A stretch of 64,000 nucleotides of DNA from Methanofollis sp. UBA420 (GTDB taxonomy: Archaea > Halobacteriota > Methanomicrobia > Methanomicrobiales > Methanofollaceae), in contig NZ_DAGX01000005.1 in NCBI RefSeq assembly GCF_002498315.1, positions 308,565-372,564 on the forward strand, read 5' to 3'. Shown in pieces: positions 1-8,530 of this stretch (its first letter is position 1; every line of letters begins with the position of its first letter). The translations under genes were made by a program, and so were the position numbers. The notes below the pieces were generated by a model that did no database searches, was not told where the DNA came from, and saw only the letters and a list, made by a program, of their open reading frames with translations.

Positions 1-939
1 GCGGCATATCTCGTCGGCAGTTCCTGCGGCACGGAGGACGGCAAGGTCGTCAATGGTGTTCTTGGTGCCCGGGAGGATGATGCAGTCGTAACCCGCGAGA
101 GACTCGCCCGGCCTGACATAGGTGACCGCGGCATGGCGTTCGAGGAGTTCGAAGTCGGTGAAGTTCGCGATATGGGGAAGCTTGATGACGGCGATCCTGA
201 TGGGGTTGTCCCGTGCCTGCTTGTCCTCGATGGAGAGGGAATCCTCCGAGGCGATGCCAAGGTCGGCGTACGGGACGACACCGAGGACCGGGACGCCACA
301 GAGATCCTCCAGCGCCTTCACCCCGCTGTCGAAGAGAGAAGGGTCTCCCCTGAACTTGTTGACGATGATCCCGGCGACAAGCGGGCGGACGTCCTCAGGG
401 AGGAGGGATATGGTGCCGAAGGCCTGGGCAAAAACCCCGCCGCGCTCGATGTCGGCGACAAGGATGATCGGGAGGCGGAGTTCCCGGGCAAGCCGCATAT
501 TGGCAATGTCGCGGTCATAGAGGTTGACTTCGGCCGCACCGCCGGCGCCTTCGACGACAACAGTGCCATAGCGCACTTCCAACACCCGAAATGCGTCGAC
601 CGCCTGTTCGAGGAGTGCGTCAGTCTCCCGGTAATATTCTCCGATCTGTACGTCCTTATAGGGATGCCCGAAGAGGACGACCTGCGAGACCATGTCCCCC
701 TTCGGCTTGAGGAGGACCGGGTTCATCTCCGCGGCGGGTTCGATGCCCGCAGCCCTCGCCTGCTCAGCCTGGGCGATCCCGATCTCGGCGCCGTCGGCCG
801 TCACCCAGGAGTTGAGGCTCATGTTCTGGGACTTAAAAGGGGCGTTCGTAATCCGGCGGTTTCTGAGGGCCCGGCAGAGCCCTGCGACTATCGTGCTCTT
901 GCCGACATGGGAGGCGGTCCCGAGGACCATCAGCGACAT
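1..939 (-). CDS. cbiP: Cobyric acid synthase, partial (C-terminus cut by window edge)
   Basis: The reverse strand from an ATG at 939 encodes 313 residues without a stop up to the window edge. It starts MSLMVLGTASHVGKSTIVAG, a P-loop of the dethiobiotin-synthetase/CobQ type, followed by the family signature KSQNMSLNSWVT and the region EMNPVLLKPKGDMVSQ. The end of the visible part (GYDCIILPGTKNT) enters the glutamine amidotransferase domain, whose catalytic Cys would lie outside the window; the family is usually 480-500 aa. The enzyme performs the ATP- and glutamine-dependent amidations of adenosylcobyrinate a,c-diamide in corrinoid synthesis, needed in a methanogen for the corrinoid methyltransferase Mtr. 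It is divergent from aIF1. No strong ribosome binding site precedes the ATG. Confidence 0.93.
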   Translation of the reverse strand, partial: MSLMVLGTASHVGKSTIVAGLCRALRNRRITNAPFKSQNMSLNSWVTADGAEIGIAQAEQARAAGIEPAAEMNPVLLKPKGDMVSQVVLFGHPYKDVQIGEYYRETDALLEQAVDAFRVLEVRYGTVVVEGAGGAAEVNLYDRDIANMRLARELRLPIILVADIERGGVFAQAFGTISLLPEDVRPLVAGIIVNKFRGDPSLFDSGVKALEDLCGVPVLGVVPYADLGIASEDSLSIEDKQARDNPIRIAVIKLPHIANFTDFELLERHAAVTYVRPGESLAGYDCIILPGTKNTIDDLAVLRAAGTADEICR

Positions 940-1050
940 CGATCTCTGGTTTGTTGTCAGAGCGGATAACGGGTGCGATCAGAAGGGGAGGAGAGCCACA
1001 TCGGTCACCTCAAAATACATATTCACCGGATGGAAAGGATATTCATGCCA

Positions 1051-1062
1051 AGAAATATATAA
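1051..1062 (+). promoter_or_regulatory. TATA box of the aIF1 gene
   Basis: AT-rich AGAAATATATAA in a GC-rich region, about 28 bp upstream of the ATG at 1085. A GAAGGT Shine-Dalgarno-like stretch lies at 1072-1077. The spacing would start the transcript very near the start codon, so leaderless and short-leader transcripts are both possible. Inferred from sequence only. Confidence 0.55.
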
Positions 1063-1084
1063 CGAGAACTTGAAGGTATAACTA

Positions 1085-1390
1085 ATGAATGGTGGGATAT
1101 GTCCCAAATGCGGACTACCAAAGGAACTGTGTATCTGTGAGGAGGTCGCAAAGGAACAGCAGAGGATTCAGGTCAAGATCAATAAACGCCGATACGGGAA
1201 AGAAGTCACCATTATCGAAGGACTCGATCCCTACGACATCGACCTTGTAGACCTCACAAAATTCCTCAAAGCCAAACTTGCCTGCGGCGGGACTGTCAAG
1301 GACACGTCCATCGAGCTTCAGGGTAACCACAAGGAAAGAGTCAAGGAATTGCTGGCTAAGAAGGGGTATAAATTGGAACAGATCAATTAA
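1085..1390 (+). CDS. Translation initiation factor aIF1 (SUI1 family)
   Basis: 101 aa, the normal length for archaeal SUI1/eIF1. An N-terminal zinc-knuckle-like stretch (Cys6, Cys9, Cys16, Cys18) precedes the SUI1 domain, with the conserved LKAKLACGGTVKD loop and a GNHKERVKELLAKKGY C-terminus. The factor binds the small ribosomal subunit near the P site and enforces start-codon fidelity. Single-gene unit, divergent from cobyric acid synthase. A T-rich stretch directly after the stop (1400-1418) looks like an archaeal terminator. Confidence 0.95.
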   Translation: MNGGICPKCGLPKELCICEEVAKEQQRIQVKINKRRYGKEVTIIEGLDPYDIDLVDLTKFLKAKLACGGTVKDTSIELQGNHKERVKELLAKKGYKLEQIN

Positions 1391-1913
1391 CCCCCGACCT
1401 TTTTAATACTTTTTTTAGTCCTGTAGAACCGCTCATGAAACAGAGTTTCAGGTGGTTCTTTGGAAAATTCCGCATGAATAGGTCATGGTACATCTCCATC
1501 TCTCTTCATGGAGGCCTCTCTGGTTCCCCGTCTCTATCTCACCAGGACGAATGACCTTCGCAAAAATCAGAGATTATTCTGGCTCAGGAGAATCGGGCAT
1601 GAGCCGGGAGCACGTCTCAAGTATACTGCAGGAACTGTTTTTCATGGCAAACCCTCATGTTCCGGTAAATGTATCTCCCCGATCCCATGAGGGGAAGTGC
1701 GGAGCCCCCTGCCTTCCATACAATCCAAACCGGGGGCTCCTCGAAGACCTGATGACCTTCGAGGGCGGGTGGCTGCGACTAGGGGGGCGTTCGAGAAGAC
1801 CCAGGGATATAGCCCCACGGCACAGGCACCTCGAAACGGGAATTCTCGATCCCGTTCCCTGCCCTCTTCCGTCATGAAGCCGTGCCGGCAGCACGAAAAA
1901 AAGGGGACGGCCT
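1391..1913. repeat. Gene-free region: T-rich terminator then degenerate intergenic hairpin repeats
   Basis: No convincing gene; the short ORFs here have no codon bias or family resemblance. After the T-runs at 1400-1418 comes an imperfect hairpin at 1426-1458 (outer arms GAACCGC/GTGGTTC, inner arms TGAAAC/GTTTCA, loop AGA). A related motif recurs near 60350 and, inverted, near 32510. At 1725-1800 there is a second module (GGGGGCTCCTCGAAGACC...) resembling 19180-19240. These look like members of a dispersed repeat family. Confidence 0.6.
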
Positions 1914-2951
1914 TCAGACCGCGAACCTGAAGAGAGCCCAGGCAATGATGAGCATGATGGCAGAGAACTTGAGACCTGCCGTCGCCCTACCCTCGCCCAT
2001 CTGCCCGGCAACGAGGCCCGAGAAGAAGCCCATGACCATCGCGGAGTGGGAGAAGATCCTCTTGTAGAGGTCCATATCGACATTACCCATGAACTGGCTT
2101 CCTGCACCGGACGCCGACGCAGCGGCGCCAGCCTCGGCCATCGTCGTGAGGAAGGTGGACTCGAGGACCACGATCACGAAGAGGAAGACGAAGAAGGCGA
2201 TGAGGATGATCACCTCATAGATGATCATGTTGCTCGCCCGCTCTGTCTTCAGGTTGATGAACTCGTAACTATCGCGCGCAGCCGCCCGGAGCACCTCGGA
2301 GATGTCGCCGCCTGCCTTGCTCGCCTTTGCGATGAGGTCGACAGAACGCTCGGCAAGGGGAGTCCCGATACGCTGGCCGAAGTTATAAATTGCCTCGACA
2401 AAGGGGATGTTCCAGGACATGTCCACGTCGAGTTTCCTGATGTACGGCGTGAGCGTCCCATACTCGCCTCCAGCGACGATATGGATGGCATTGGGCAGGG
2501 TCATGCCCGCGTCGTTCATCCCGGCAACGTCCCTGAAAAAGTTCGGAAGCGCGTCTTCAAGGTTCTTCTCCCGCTTCCCCTCCCTGAAGTCGAGAATTGC
2601 GAGCGGGATCACCGGGATCAGGACGGTAAAGACGATGACATCGTCGATGAGGGTGGTGTTGAAGAGGGCCGACCATCCGTAATTGACGATGATCAGGGAG
2701 AAACCGACGATAAAGAAGAGGAATGAGAAGGGGACCGTCGCTATGAGGCTGTTGAGCGGCGTTTCCGTGAGCACCTGGACCGGGTGCTTCATGAACCGTC
2801 CAAAGCCCACCCGCGCCTTCCGCTGGTGCTCGATCTTATCGACGATCTGCATTTCCCGGTTCTCGTACCTTTCCAGTTCGGACGCCTTCACCTGGGCGTT
2901 GCCAGTTCCCCCACGATTGAAAAGGTCGTTAAAGAGTGACTTGAATCCCAT
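1914..2951 (-). CDS. Type II secretion F-domain membrane protein (TadC/ArlJ-like), second copy
   Basis: 345 aa from ATG 2951, chosen over GTG 2957 because a GGAGGTG Shine-Dalgarno sits about 5 bases upstream of it. A cytosolic N-terminus is followed by two transmembrane segments (around residues 70-125), an F domain with the typical GMTLPNAIHIVAGGEYG motif, and further hydrophobic segments at about 240-265 and the C-terminus. Such proteins form the membrane platform of archaeal type IV filaments or secretion systems and are driven by the GspE-type ATPase. It is the last gene of the cluster and begins at the stop of the other F protein. Substrate is unknown; no pilin gene is adjacent. Confidence 0.85.
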   Translation of the reverse strand: MGFKSLFNDLFNRGGTGNAQVKASELERYENREMQIVDKIEHQRKARVGFGRFMKHPVQVLTETPLNSLIATVPFSFLFFIVGFSLIIVNYGWSALFNTTLIDDVIVFTVLIPVIPLAILDFREGKREKNLEDALPNFFRDVAGMNDAGMTLPNAIHIVAGGEYGTLTPYIRKLDVDMSWNIPFVEAIYNFGQRIGTPLAERSVDLIAKASKAGGDISEVLRAAARDSYEFINLKTERASNMIIYEVIILIAFFVFLFVIVVLESTFLTTMAEAGAAASASGAGSQFMGNVDMDLYKRIFSHSAMVMGFFSGLVAGQMGEGRATAGLKFSAIMLIIAWALFRFAV

Positions 2952-2953
2952 TT

Positions 2954-3877
2954 TCACACCTCCGGGGTCATGGAACTGATCAGGATGATGAACATGATAC
3001 TCCCGAACGGCACCATGAGATAGATGATGATCATCAGGAAGATCGGGTTCGAGTCGCCGCCGATGATCGACATGATCGACTGCAGGATGATCAGGAAGAG
3101 GGTGCCGGCGACCATGGCCGTCACATAACTCTCGGCAATGAGTCCGAGGGTCTCAAGGAAAGTTTTCTGCTGCTGGTGGTTCTCGTTGCTGTACTGGACG
3201 GCCTTGTTCCTGAAGTACTCGGTGAGGTTCGCACCCGAGGAGATCGTCGCCATCGCACCCTGGAAAAATTCCTTCATCCTCGCACTCGGCGTAAAGGTCG
3301 AGGCGATACGCATCGCCTCGATGAGGTCCTTGCCGAACATGTCGATCTCACGGGAGATGTAGCGCGCCTCGACGGCGGTCTCCCCGTAGATCGGGCTCTG
3401 TCCGAGGAGCCTGAAGACCTCGGCAGGCGTGATGCCTGCAGTGGACATCGCCGTCACATAGTTGATCGCGTACGGGAGAGTGGCGTCGATGTTCCGCCGC
3501 CTGTTCCCGGACACGACCTTCGGGTAGATCAGGAAGGCAAAGTAGGTGAATCCCCCGAAGATGAGGAGAGAGAGAATGACGACGACCGTTGTCCCGATGA
3601 GGAGACGGTAGTCTGAAAATCCGTAAAAGAAGGAGGGCAACGCCCCTTTATAGGAGATCATCGAGGGTATGTTCAGGAAGAAGGTGATCGCACCGAGCAG
3701 CACTGCCATGCCAAGGCCCGCAACGATGGAGGCGACATAGGCCGTCGAGAGGTACGCCTCGAAAGGGGTCTTCAGCCGCGCCTGCATCAGGTCGCTCCTC
3801 AGCTCAACATAATCTTCCCTTTTTTCCTTCACCCGCTGCCCGAGCAGGTTGAAACTGAACCGTTCAAAACCATTCAT
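2954..3877 (-). CDS. Type II secretion F-domain membrane protein (TadC/ArlJ-like), first copy
   Basis: 307 aa. Two transmembrane segments near residues 50-75 and 95-120 precede the F domain (MSTAGITPAEVFRLLGQSP, then the acidic AVEARYISREIDMFG), and two more helices close the protein. Paired F proteins are common in archaeal pilus, adhesion-filament and Tad-like systems, where they can form a heteromeric platform. Its ATG overlaps the stop of the upstream ATPase gene (ATGA), indicating translational coupling. Confidence 0.86.
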   Translation of the reverse strand: MNGFERFSFNLLGQRVKEKREDYVELRSDLMQARLKTPFEAYLSTAYVASIVAGLGMAVLLGAITFFLNIPSMISYKGALPSFFYGFSDYRLLIGTTVVVILSLLIFGGFTYFAFLIYPKVVSGNRRRNIDATLPYAINYVTAMSTAGITPAEVFRLLGQSPIYGETAVEARYISREIDMFGKDLIEAMRIASTFTPSARMKEFFQGAMATISSGANLTEYFRNKAVQYSNENHQQQKTFLETLGLIAESYVTAMVAGTLFLIILQSIMSIIGGDSNPIFLMIIIYLMVPFGSIMFIILISSMTPEV

Positions 3878-6318
3878 TGCGATGCACCTTCTCCATAGAG
3901 GTCATGCCGTACGACGTCCATGACCGCGTCGGGGTCGCGGAAGTACGAGATGAGCATCTTCGAGACATCTCTGAAGTGCCGGATCTTCTGTCTCCGCATC
4001 CACTCCAGGATCTCCTGCCGCCTCTTGAGTTCCTCGCGCATCCGTGCCTCGCTCCATCCCCGCGTCTCCATGATACTCTCAAGCACGTACGACTTGCCCG
4101 AATACCTGATCTCGTCGGTGGCCTGGTGCCAGGAGAAGACCTCGTTCGTGATCAATTCGTTTGTCCTCGGATCGATGTCCAGAATCTCGATGATCTGTTT
4201 GTTGCGGCGGATACGCTGGCCGCCGACCCGCGCCTGCACCTGGATGCAGACGAGGTTCAGGGAGGTGAGCATGTTCCTCGGGACGTCCAGGGGCGGGTTT
4301 TCAAGACGGTGGACGACGCTCGCCACCGAGTCGGCGTGCATGGTCGCATAGGTGACGTGGCCGGTGGACATTGCCTGGAAGAGAGTCTGGGCTTCCTTGC
4401 CACGGACCTCGCCGACACAGATGTACTCAGGCCGCTGCCGCAGTGCAGCACGGAGGAGTTCATACATATCGATCGCACCCTTGCCGCCTGTGTCGAAGGA
4501 GTCACGGGTGACCGAGGGGATCCAGTTGGGGTGCGGGAGTTTCAATTCACGCGTATCTTCCAGGGAGACGATCTTCGCCAGGGGCGGGATGAAGAGGGAG
4601 ATGGCATTGAGGGCTGTTGTCTTCCCTGATGCCGTGCCGCCAGCAAAGATCGCCGAGTTCCCCGCCTCGACCGCAAGCCAGAGGAAGGCGACGGAGAGAG
4701 GCGAGAAGGTGCCCCACTCGATGAGGTCGGTCGGGGTGATCGGTTCGTCCTTGAATTTCCTGATGGTGAAGGTCGAACCGTGGGCCGTGACCTCCTTGCC
4801 GAGAGTCATCTGGATACGGGAACCGTCAACCATCGTTGCATCGAGCATCGGTTCGGCGATGGAGATATACTTCCCTGACCTCTGGGCCAGTTTGGTGACG
4901 AAGGAGTCGAGTTCGACCGCACTGGTGTACATCATGTTCGTCTTGATCGACTCGTACCCACCGTGGAAAACGAAGATCGGGTTGTCGAGGCCGTCGCAGG
5001 AGATATCCTCGATAAACTTGTCGTGCATGATGGCGTCGATCAGACCGTCGCCGAGGAAGTCGCGTTCGATGTGGTAGAAGAGTTTCTCACGGGCGACCGG
5101 TGTCAGGCTGATACCGTAATCCTGGATGATTTCGTCGGAGAGGTCGCGGAGAACCTTTCTGGCCCCATCTCTGGAGATGTCCTTCGTGTTGACGTCGAGC
5201 TGCTCAAAGAGACGGCTCTTGATCTCGCCGAGGAGTTCTTTTTCGGCATCGGAGAGGACCGGTTCAAGCACCTCGTAGGTGTACTCGTGCGAGGCATTGT
5301 CGTAGATGATCCTGATATAGGCATAAGGTTCGTTGACCGGGTAGAGTTCGACCTCCTCGATGCCGGGCCCTGGTGTGAAGGCGAGGTCGACGAGAGGGCC
5401 GTGGCGCCGGGGGTCGTACTCCTCCACTTTCCGGACAAGTTTGGTAAAGAGATTGATCTTCCCCAGGAAACCGGCTTTTTTCTCCTGGTCCTTCCCGATC
5501 ACCACGCTCCGTGCCTCTTCGGTGATCGTCGGGAACGCCTCCTTCCAGAGGGTCTCGATCTCGGGGGGGAGAGAGCCCATCCCGAGCGGGGCATCGCGCG
5601 CGGCCTGGTCGAGTGCAAGTTCTTCGACGTCGAAAGTCGCGGCCTTCGGGAGGATAAGTTCTGAAAGGGCGCCGATATCCTCGGCATCCGTGATCCCGGC
5701 AAGGACAGATTCTCCGTTCTCTTCGGCGTCAGGAACAGCTCCTCCCGACCACCGGGTCTTTTTCGGGGTGGCCGTGGCCAGGGGTGCCGCAGGTGTTGCG
5801 GCCGGTGTGTCGGTCAAACCTGCAATGTCCCCATTATTCGCCTCGTTGAGCCGGGATGCCGCGGGGGTCGTAGCACCCTCGTCACCGAAGATCGAATCGA
5901 TCATGCCCTGAAGTGCATCGATATCGTCAAGGTCGATAGCCGGCACCCGGCTTTCCGGTGCCGGGCGGCTCTCTTCTGTGGGGGCTGGACCCGGAGCCGT
6001 TTCAGCCTCGCCAGGGTAGGGTTCCACGGGAACGGCAACAGGGCTTTCTTTCACCGCAGGGATCTCTTGAACGGCCGGGTTCGCGGCATCCTCACCCGAA
6101 ACCTCGTGCATGCTCCTGACATCGCGGATCATGGAATGAATGTCAAGGTTCCTGTTTCCCTCCACCATCGACCGGAGGGAGGTGAGGGCCCTGTCGTCCT
6201 CGCCTTTTTCCGCGTCCTCTCCGGGAGAGACAGAACCGTCGGTCTGCTCTGTCGGATTTCCCCGTATACGATCCAGAATATCATGCAGGCGGTGCTGCGC
6301 GTGTTTGCCTTTATCCAT
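3874..6318 (-). CDS. Type II/IV secretion system ATPase (GspE/VirB11/TadA-like)
   Basis: 814 aa. Residues 1-245 are low-complexity (Pro, Ala, Glu, Asp) and probably disordered. The conserved ATPase occupies about 250-740, with Walker A GGTASGKTT at 560-568, a Walker B-like YICVGEVRG at 632-640 and the His-box region TGHVTYATMHADS near 652. A basic helical tail follows. The hexameric ATPase would power filament assembly or secretion through the two downstream F proteins, whose genes overlap it. Archaeal ArlI is about 550 aa, so the long acidic N-terminal arm is an extra and may bind the upstream regulatory proteins (inference). Confidence 0.9.
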   Translation of the reverse strand: MDKGKHAQHRLHDILDRIRGNPTEQTDGSVSPGEDAEKGEDDRALTSLRSMVEGNRNLDIHSMIRDVRSMHEVSGEDAANPAVQEIPAVKESPVAVPVEPYPGEAETAPGPAPTEESRPAPESRVPAIDLDDIDALQGMIDSIFGDEGATTPAASRLNEANNGDIAGLTDTPAATPAAPLATATPKKTRWSGGAVPDAEENGESVLAGITDAEDIGALSELILPKAATFDVEELALDQAARDAPLGMGSLPPEIETLWKEAFPTITEEARSVVIGKDQEKKAGFLGKINLFTKLVRKVEEYDPRRHGPLVDLAFTPGPGIEEVELYPVNEPYAYIRIIYDNASHEYTYEVLEPVLSDAEKELLGEIKSRLFEQLDVNTKDISRDGARKVLRDLSDEIIQDYGISLTPVAREKLFYHIERDFLGDGLIDAIMHDKFIEDISCDGLDNPIFVFHGGYESIKTNMMYTSAVELDSFVTKLAQRSGKYISIAEPMLDATMVDGSRIQMTLGKEVTAHGSTFTIRKFKDEPITPTDLIEWGTFSPLSVAFLWLAVEAGNSAIFAGGTASGKTTALNAISLFIPPLAKIVSLEDTRELKLPHPNWIPSVTRDSFDTGGKGAIDMYELLRAALRQRPEYICVGEVRGKEAQTLFQAMSTGHVTYATMHADSVASVVHRLENPPLDVPRNMLTSLNLVCIQVQARVGGQRIRRNKQIIEILDIDPRTNELITNEVFSWHQATDEIRYSGKSYVLESIMETRGWSEARMREELKRRQEILEWMRRQKIRHFRDVSKMLISYFRDPDAVMDVVRHDLYGEGASQ

Positions 6319-6937
6319 CCATCATCCCACCCAGTTCAATGACCAGTTCACTGCGGGACCCATGAAAATCCACCATGAAGGTGTAGACCTCCTGCGCCCT
6401 GTCAACGACGATAACATCGTATCGTCCGTTGAGGAGGCGGAAGGAAGCCCTGCCGTCGCCGGTTGTCGTATCGGTCAGGAGCACGTGCCGTCCTTTCCGA
6501 ATCGAAACCCGCATCCCTGACTGAGGACTGTTCTCCTTCTCCACCACGATCGAAAGGACACCAGGACTCTTTCTCTCGCCCCCAAACTCGGGGATGTCAG
6601 ACGTGAGCTGATGCGGGAAATGGCTCCTGTTAAAGACCCGGCACCGCGCCACGATCATATCGACAATCCTCTTCTCCGCGGCATAGAGTTCATACTCACC
6701 CATCTCCAGGATTTTCAGTGCCGCGGGATCCCCGTAGAGCGCTCCGGCCTCGTCCCCATAGATTGCCCCCGAGGGTTCACCACAGGAAAAGAGAACCACC
6801 GAGTTCCTGAGACCATCGACAAAGACTCCTATGGCCCCTTCCTCGGACCTGGCCCTCTGTGCCATCTCGCAATAGGTGAATGACCCCAGGTACCGCGACT
6901 GACCAAGGATCTCGTTAATGACGTCCATGATCTTCAT
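6311..6937 (-). CDS. Protein of unknown function with C-terminal carboxypeptidase-regulatory-like beta domain
   Basis: 208 aa, overlapping the ATPase start by 8 bp and so probably co-expressed. The N-terminal half (residues 1-105) resembles the small effector domains of the other genes in this block: GAIGVFVDGLRNSVVLFSCG followed by GAIYGDEAGALYGDPAALKI. Residues 125-205 form a beta-rich segment (SVRIKGRHVLL-type strands, GRASFRLLNGRYDVIVVD) typical of carboxypeptidase-regulatory-like or transthyretin-like folds. No signal peptide or membrane segment, so a cytosolic accessory factor is most likely. No catalytic motif recognised. Confidence 0.6.
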   Translation of the reverse strand: MKIMDVINEILGQSRYLGSFTYCEMAQRARSEEGAIGVFVDGLRNSVVLFSCGEPSGAIYGDEAGALYGDPAALKILEMGEYELYAAEKRIVDMIVARCRVFNRSHFPHQLTSDIPEFGGERKSPGVLSIVVEKENSPQSGMRVSIRKGRHVLLTDTTTGDGRASFRLLNGRYDVIVVDRAQEVYTFMVDFHGSRSELVIELGGMMDG

Positions 6938-7033
6938 CGATCGTCTCCCGGGATTGTTGCCGGGTTCTGTGTTCCGCTCACCAACGGCATGTCGGTGTCC
7001 AGATCAGGACCGGGCGCAGAAGATGATGAGATG

Positions 7034-7819
7034 TTACTGGGCCCCCCCGAAGAGAGTGTGAGCCAGGCGGTCGATGAAGTGCTGCTTACTCTCCTCGGTC
7101 TCCTCCTCATAGTGGACACCGGCGATATCGGCGGCGATCCTCCTGAATGCGCGGGAAGCCTCGGAGGCAGGATACTTGATCACGACCGGCGTCTTGTACG
7201 CGGCCGACCTGCGGACATTCGGGTCTTCAGGTATCATGTCGATGACACGAACCCCCAGCACGTCCTCGACGGAGTGCCTCCTGATCTCGGTGTTCTCCAT
7301 TCCCGAACGGTTGATGATCGCTCCATAGACCTCGCCCCCCACCATCTCGGTGAGGATCTTCGTCTTGAGGGCGTCGGCCATGGAGGAGAGTTCAGGATTC
7401 ACCACCAGGATGACCTCGTCAGAGATGGCGAGGGCGACAACCCCGTCCTTGCTGATACCGGCGGCGGCATCAACAAGGAGGTAATCACAGCGGTCGACGA
7501 GATCCCTCATGACGTCACGCAGACGATCGGGATCGGCGTTCTGGAAACCCTGGAGGGATATCCCGCTCGGGACCACCTTGACGCCGTTTGGCCCTTCATA
7601 TATCGCGTCGTCCACCTTCGCCTTCCCGGCCAGCACCTCGTGGAGCGTGACAGGGGCGTCCTCAAGCCCGAGCACCAGGCCCAGGTTTGCCATACCGATG
7701 TCAGCATCAAGAATGTAGGTTTCTTTCCCGAGCTGGGCAAGAGAGGTGCCGAGGTTGACGGTTACCGTTGTCTTCCCCGTCCCTCCTTTCCCCGATGCGA
7801 TCGTAAATGCCCTGATCAA
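7034..7819 (-). CDS. MinD/ParA-family ATPase
   Basis: 261 aa. Deviant Walker A GKGGTGKTT at residues 10-18, switch I DADIGMANLGLVLG and Walker B YLLVDAAAGIS (where ParA proteins have a D-x-P-A/P motif) define the MinD class. The C-terminus (HFIDRLAHTLFGG) could be an amphipathic membrane-targeting helix. The start is TTG at 7819, supported by GAAGGTG about 5 bases upstream; no in-frame ATG fits. MinD-like proteins position membrane machineries. Sitting upstream of a filament/secretion ATPase it probably places that machine rather than acting in cell division (inference from context). Confidence 0.88.
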   Translation of the reverse strand: MIRAFTIASGKGGTGKTTVTVNLGTSLAQLGKETYILDADIGMANLGLVLGLEDAPVTLHEVLAGKAKVDDAIYEGPNGVKVVPSGISLQGFQNADPDRLRDVMRDLVDRCDYLLVDAAAGISKDGVVALAISDEVILVVNPELSSMADALKTKILTEMVGGEVYGAIINRSGMENTEIRRHSVEDVLGVRVIDMIPEDPNVRRSAAYKTPVVIKYPASEASRAFRRIAADIAGVHYEEETEESKQHFIDRLAHTLFGGAQ

Positions 7820-7854
7820 TCCGACACCTTCTACTCCAATGATTGTGAAAGATG

Positions 7855-7870
7855 GTATTTAATTATACCT
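7855..7870 (-). promoter_or_regulatory. Probable TATA box for the minD-secretion operon
   Basis: The reverse strand carries TATAATTAAATA about 40 bp upstream of the TTG start at 7819, within a 120-bp AT-rich gap. It suggests that the genes from 7819 down to 1914 can be transcribed separately from the hydrogenase/roadblock genes upstream. Confidence 0.5.
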
Positions 7871-7939
7871 AATTTATCGCGTGCCGATAGGGCGGCCTAA
7901 ACTGTCATTTAAGGATGGATCTCGAATATATCAGATCCA

Positions 7940-8527
7940 TCACTGATCCGGGCGTTTTTCCGGATCGACAATAAGGTGCCCCATATGCATTTCTCTAAGG
8001 AGATCGGATGCGTCGACCATGAAATTCTGTTGCATCTTTTTCAGGGCCGTAACCGATTCCGGGTTGAGGACGTCCTTCTTCTCTCCGGTCTTCGGGAGAG
8101 GGGGCGTCGCCGACCTGTCGTCGCCTGCCTCCACCGTCCGTACCACCTTCACCGTTGCAGACCGGCTCTTCTGGCCGACCCGCACCGCATGAATCGTGGT
8201 TGCCGGCCTGGCATCACGCGGCCCGGCTGTCACCCTGCAGGCATCGTTAAAAAGGAGAGCGGCGCCGATCTCCGCTTCAGAATACCCAAAGAATTCTGCG
8301 GTGACGACGTCACGTAATCTCTCTATCTCCTCAAGTGCCTGGATGCCAGTGGCCCTGCCAGACTCCGCACAGAGTAGCATGCCGCACCTGAAGAGAAGAG
8401 ATGCCGGCGAGCCGTGCACCATAAATGTCACGGCACCGGTGAAGCCCTTCTTCCGGCATTCAGCAATGACGACCCTGAGGGGCATGGTCAGGCTGGCACC
8501 CGGAGACCCTGACCGCGGCAGGCGCAT
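7940..8527 (-). CDS. DUF4388/PATAN-like putative signalling protein
   Basis: 195 aa with a good Shine-Dalgarno (GGGAGGGAT). Residues 15-95 (KKGFTGAVTFMVHGSPASLL, FRCGMLLCAESG, then GIQALEEIERL) follow the pattern of PATAN/DUF4388/DUF2226 N-terminal domains, which bring a small alpha-beta input unit to archaeal and bacterial two-component or roadblock pathways. Residues 120-160 are a charged linker; the C-terminus has a short helix (LLREMHMGHLI). Three bases separate it from the previous gene. The domain assignment is by pattern only. Confidence 0.5.
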   Translation of the reverse strand: MRLPRSGSPGASLTMPLRVVIAECRKKGFTGAVTFMVHGSPASLLFRCGMLLCAESGRATGIQALEEIERLRDVVTAEFFGYSEAEIGAALLFNDACRVTAGPRDARPATTIHAVRVGQKSRSATVKVVRTVEAGDDRSATPPLPKTGEKKDVLNPESVTALKKMQQNFMVDASDLLREMHMGHLIVDPEKRPDQ

Positions 8528-8530
8528 GAT

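Noticed and set aside
133..969. 278-aa plus-strand open frame opposite the cobyric acid synthase gene
   Set aside because: Antisense shadow: the minus strand has the full CbiP motifs, and the plus frame has low-complexity Asp/Glu/Gly/Arg composition typical of high-GC antisense frames.
1485..1930. Several ORFs of 60-130 aa in the gap after aIF1
   Set aside because: They overlap hairpin repeats, lack ribosome binding sites and have no consistent codon bias.
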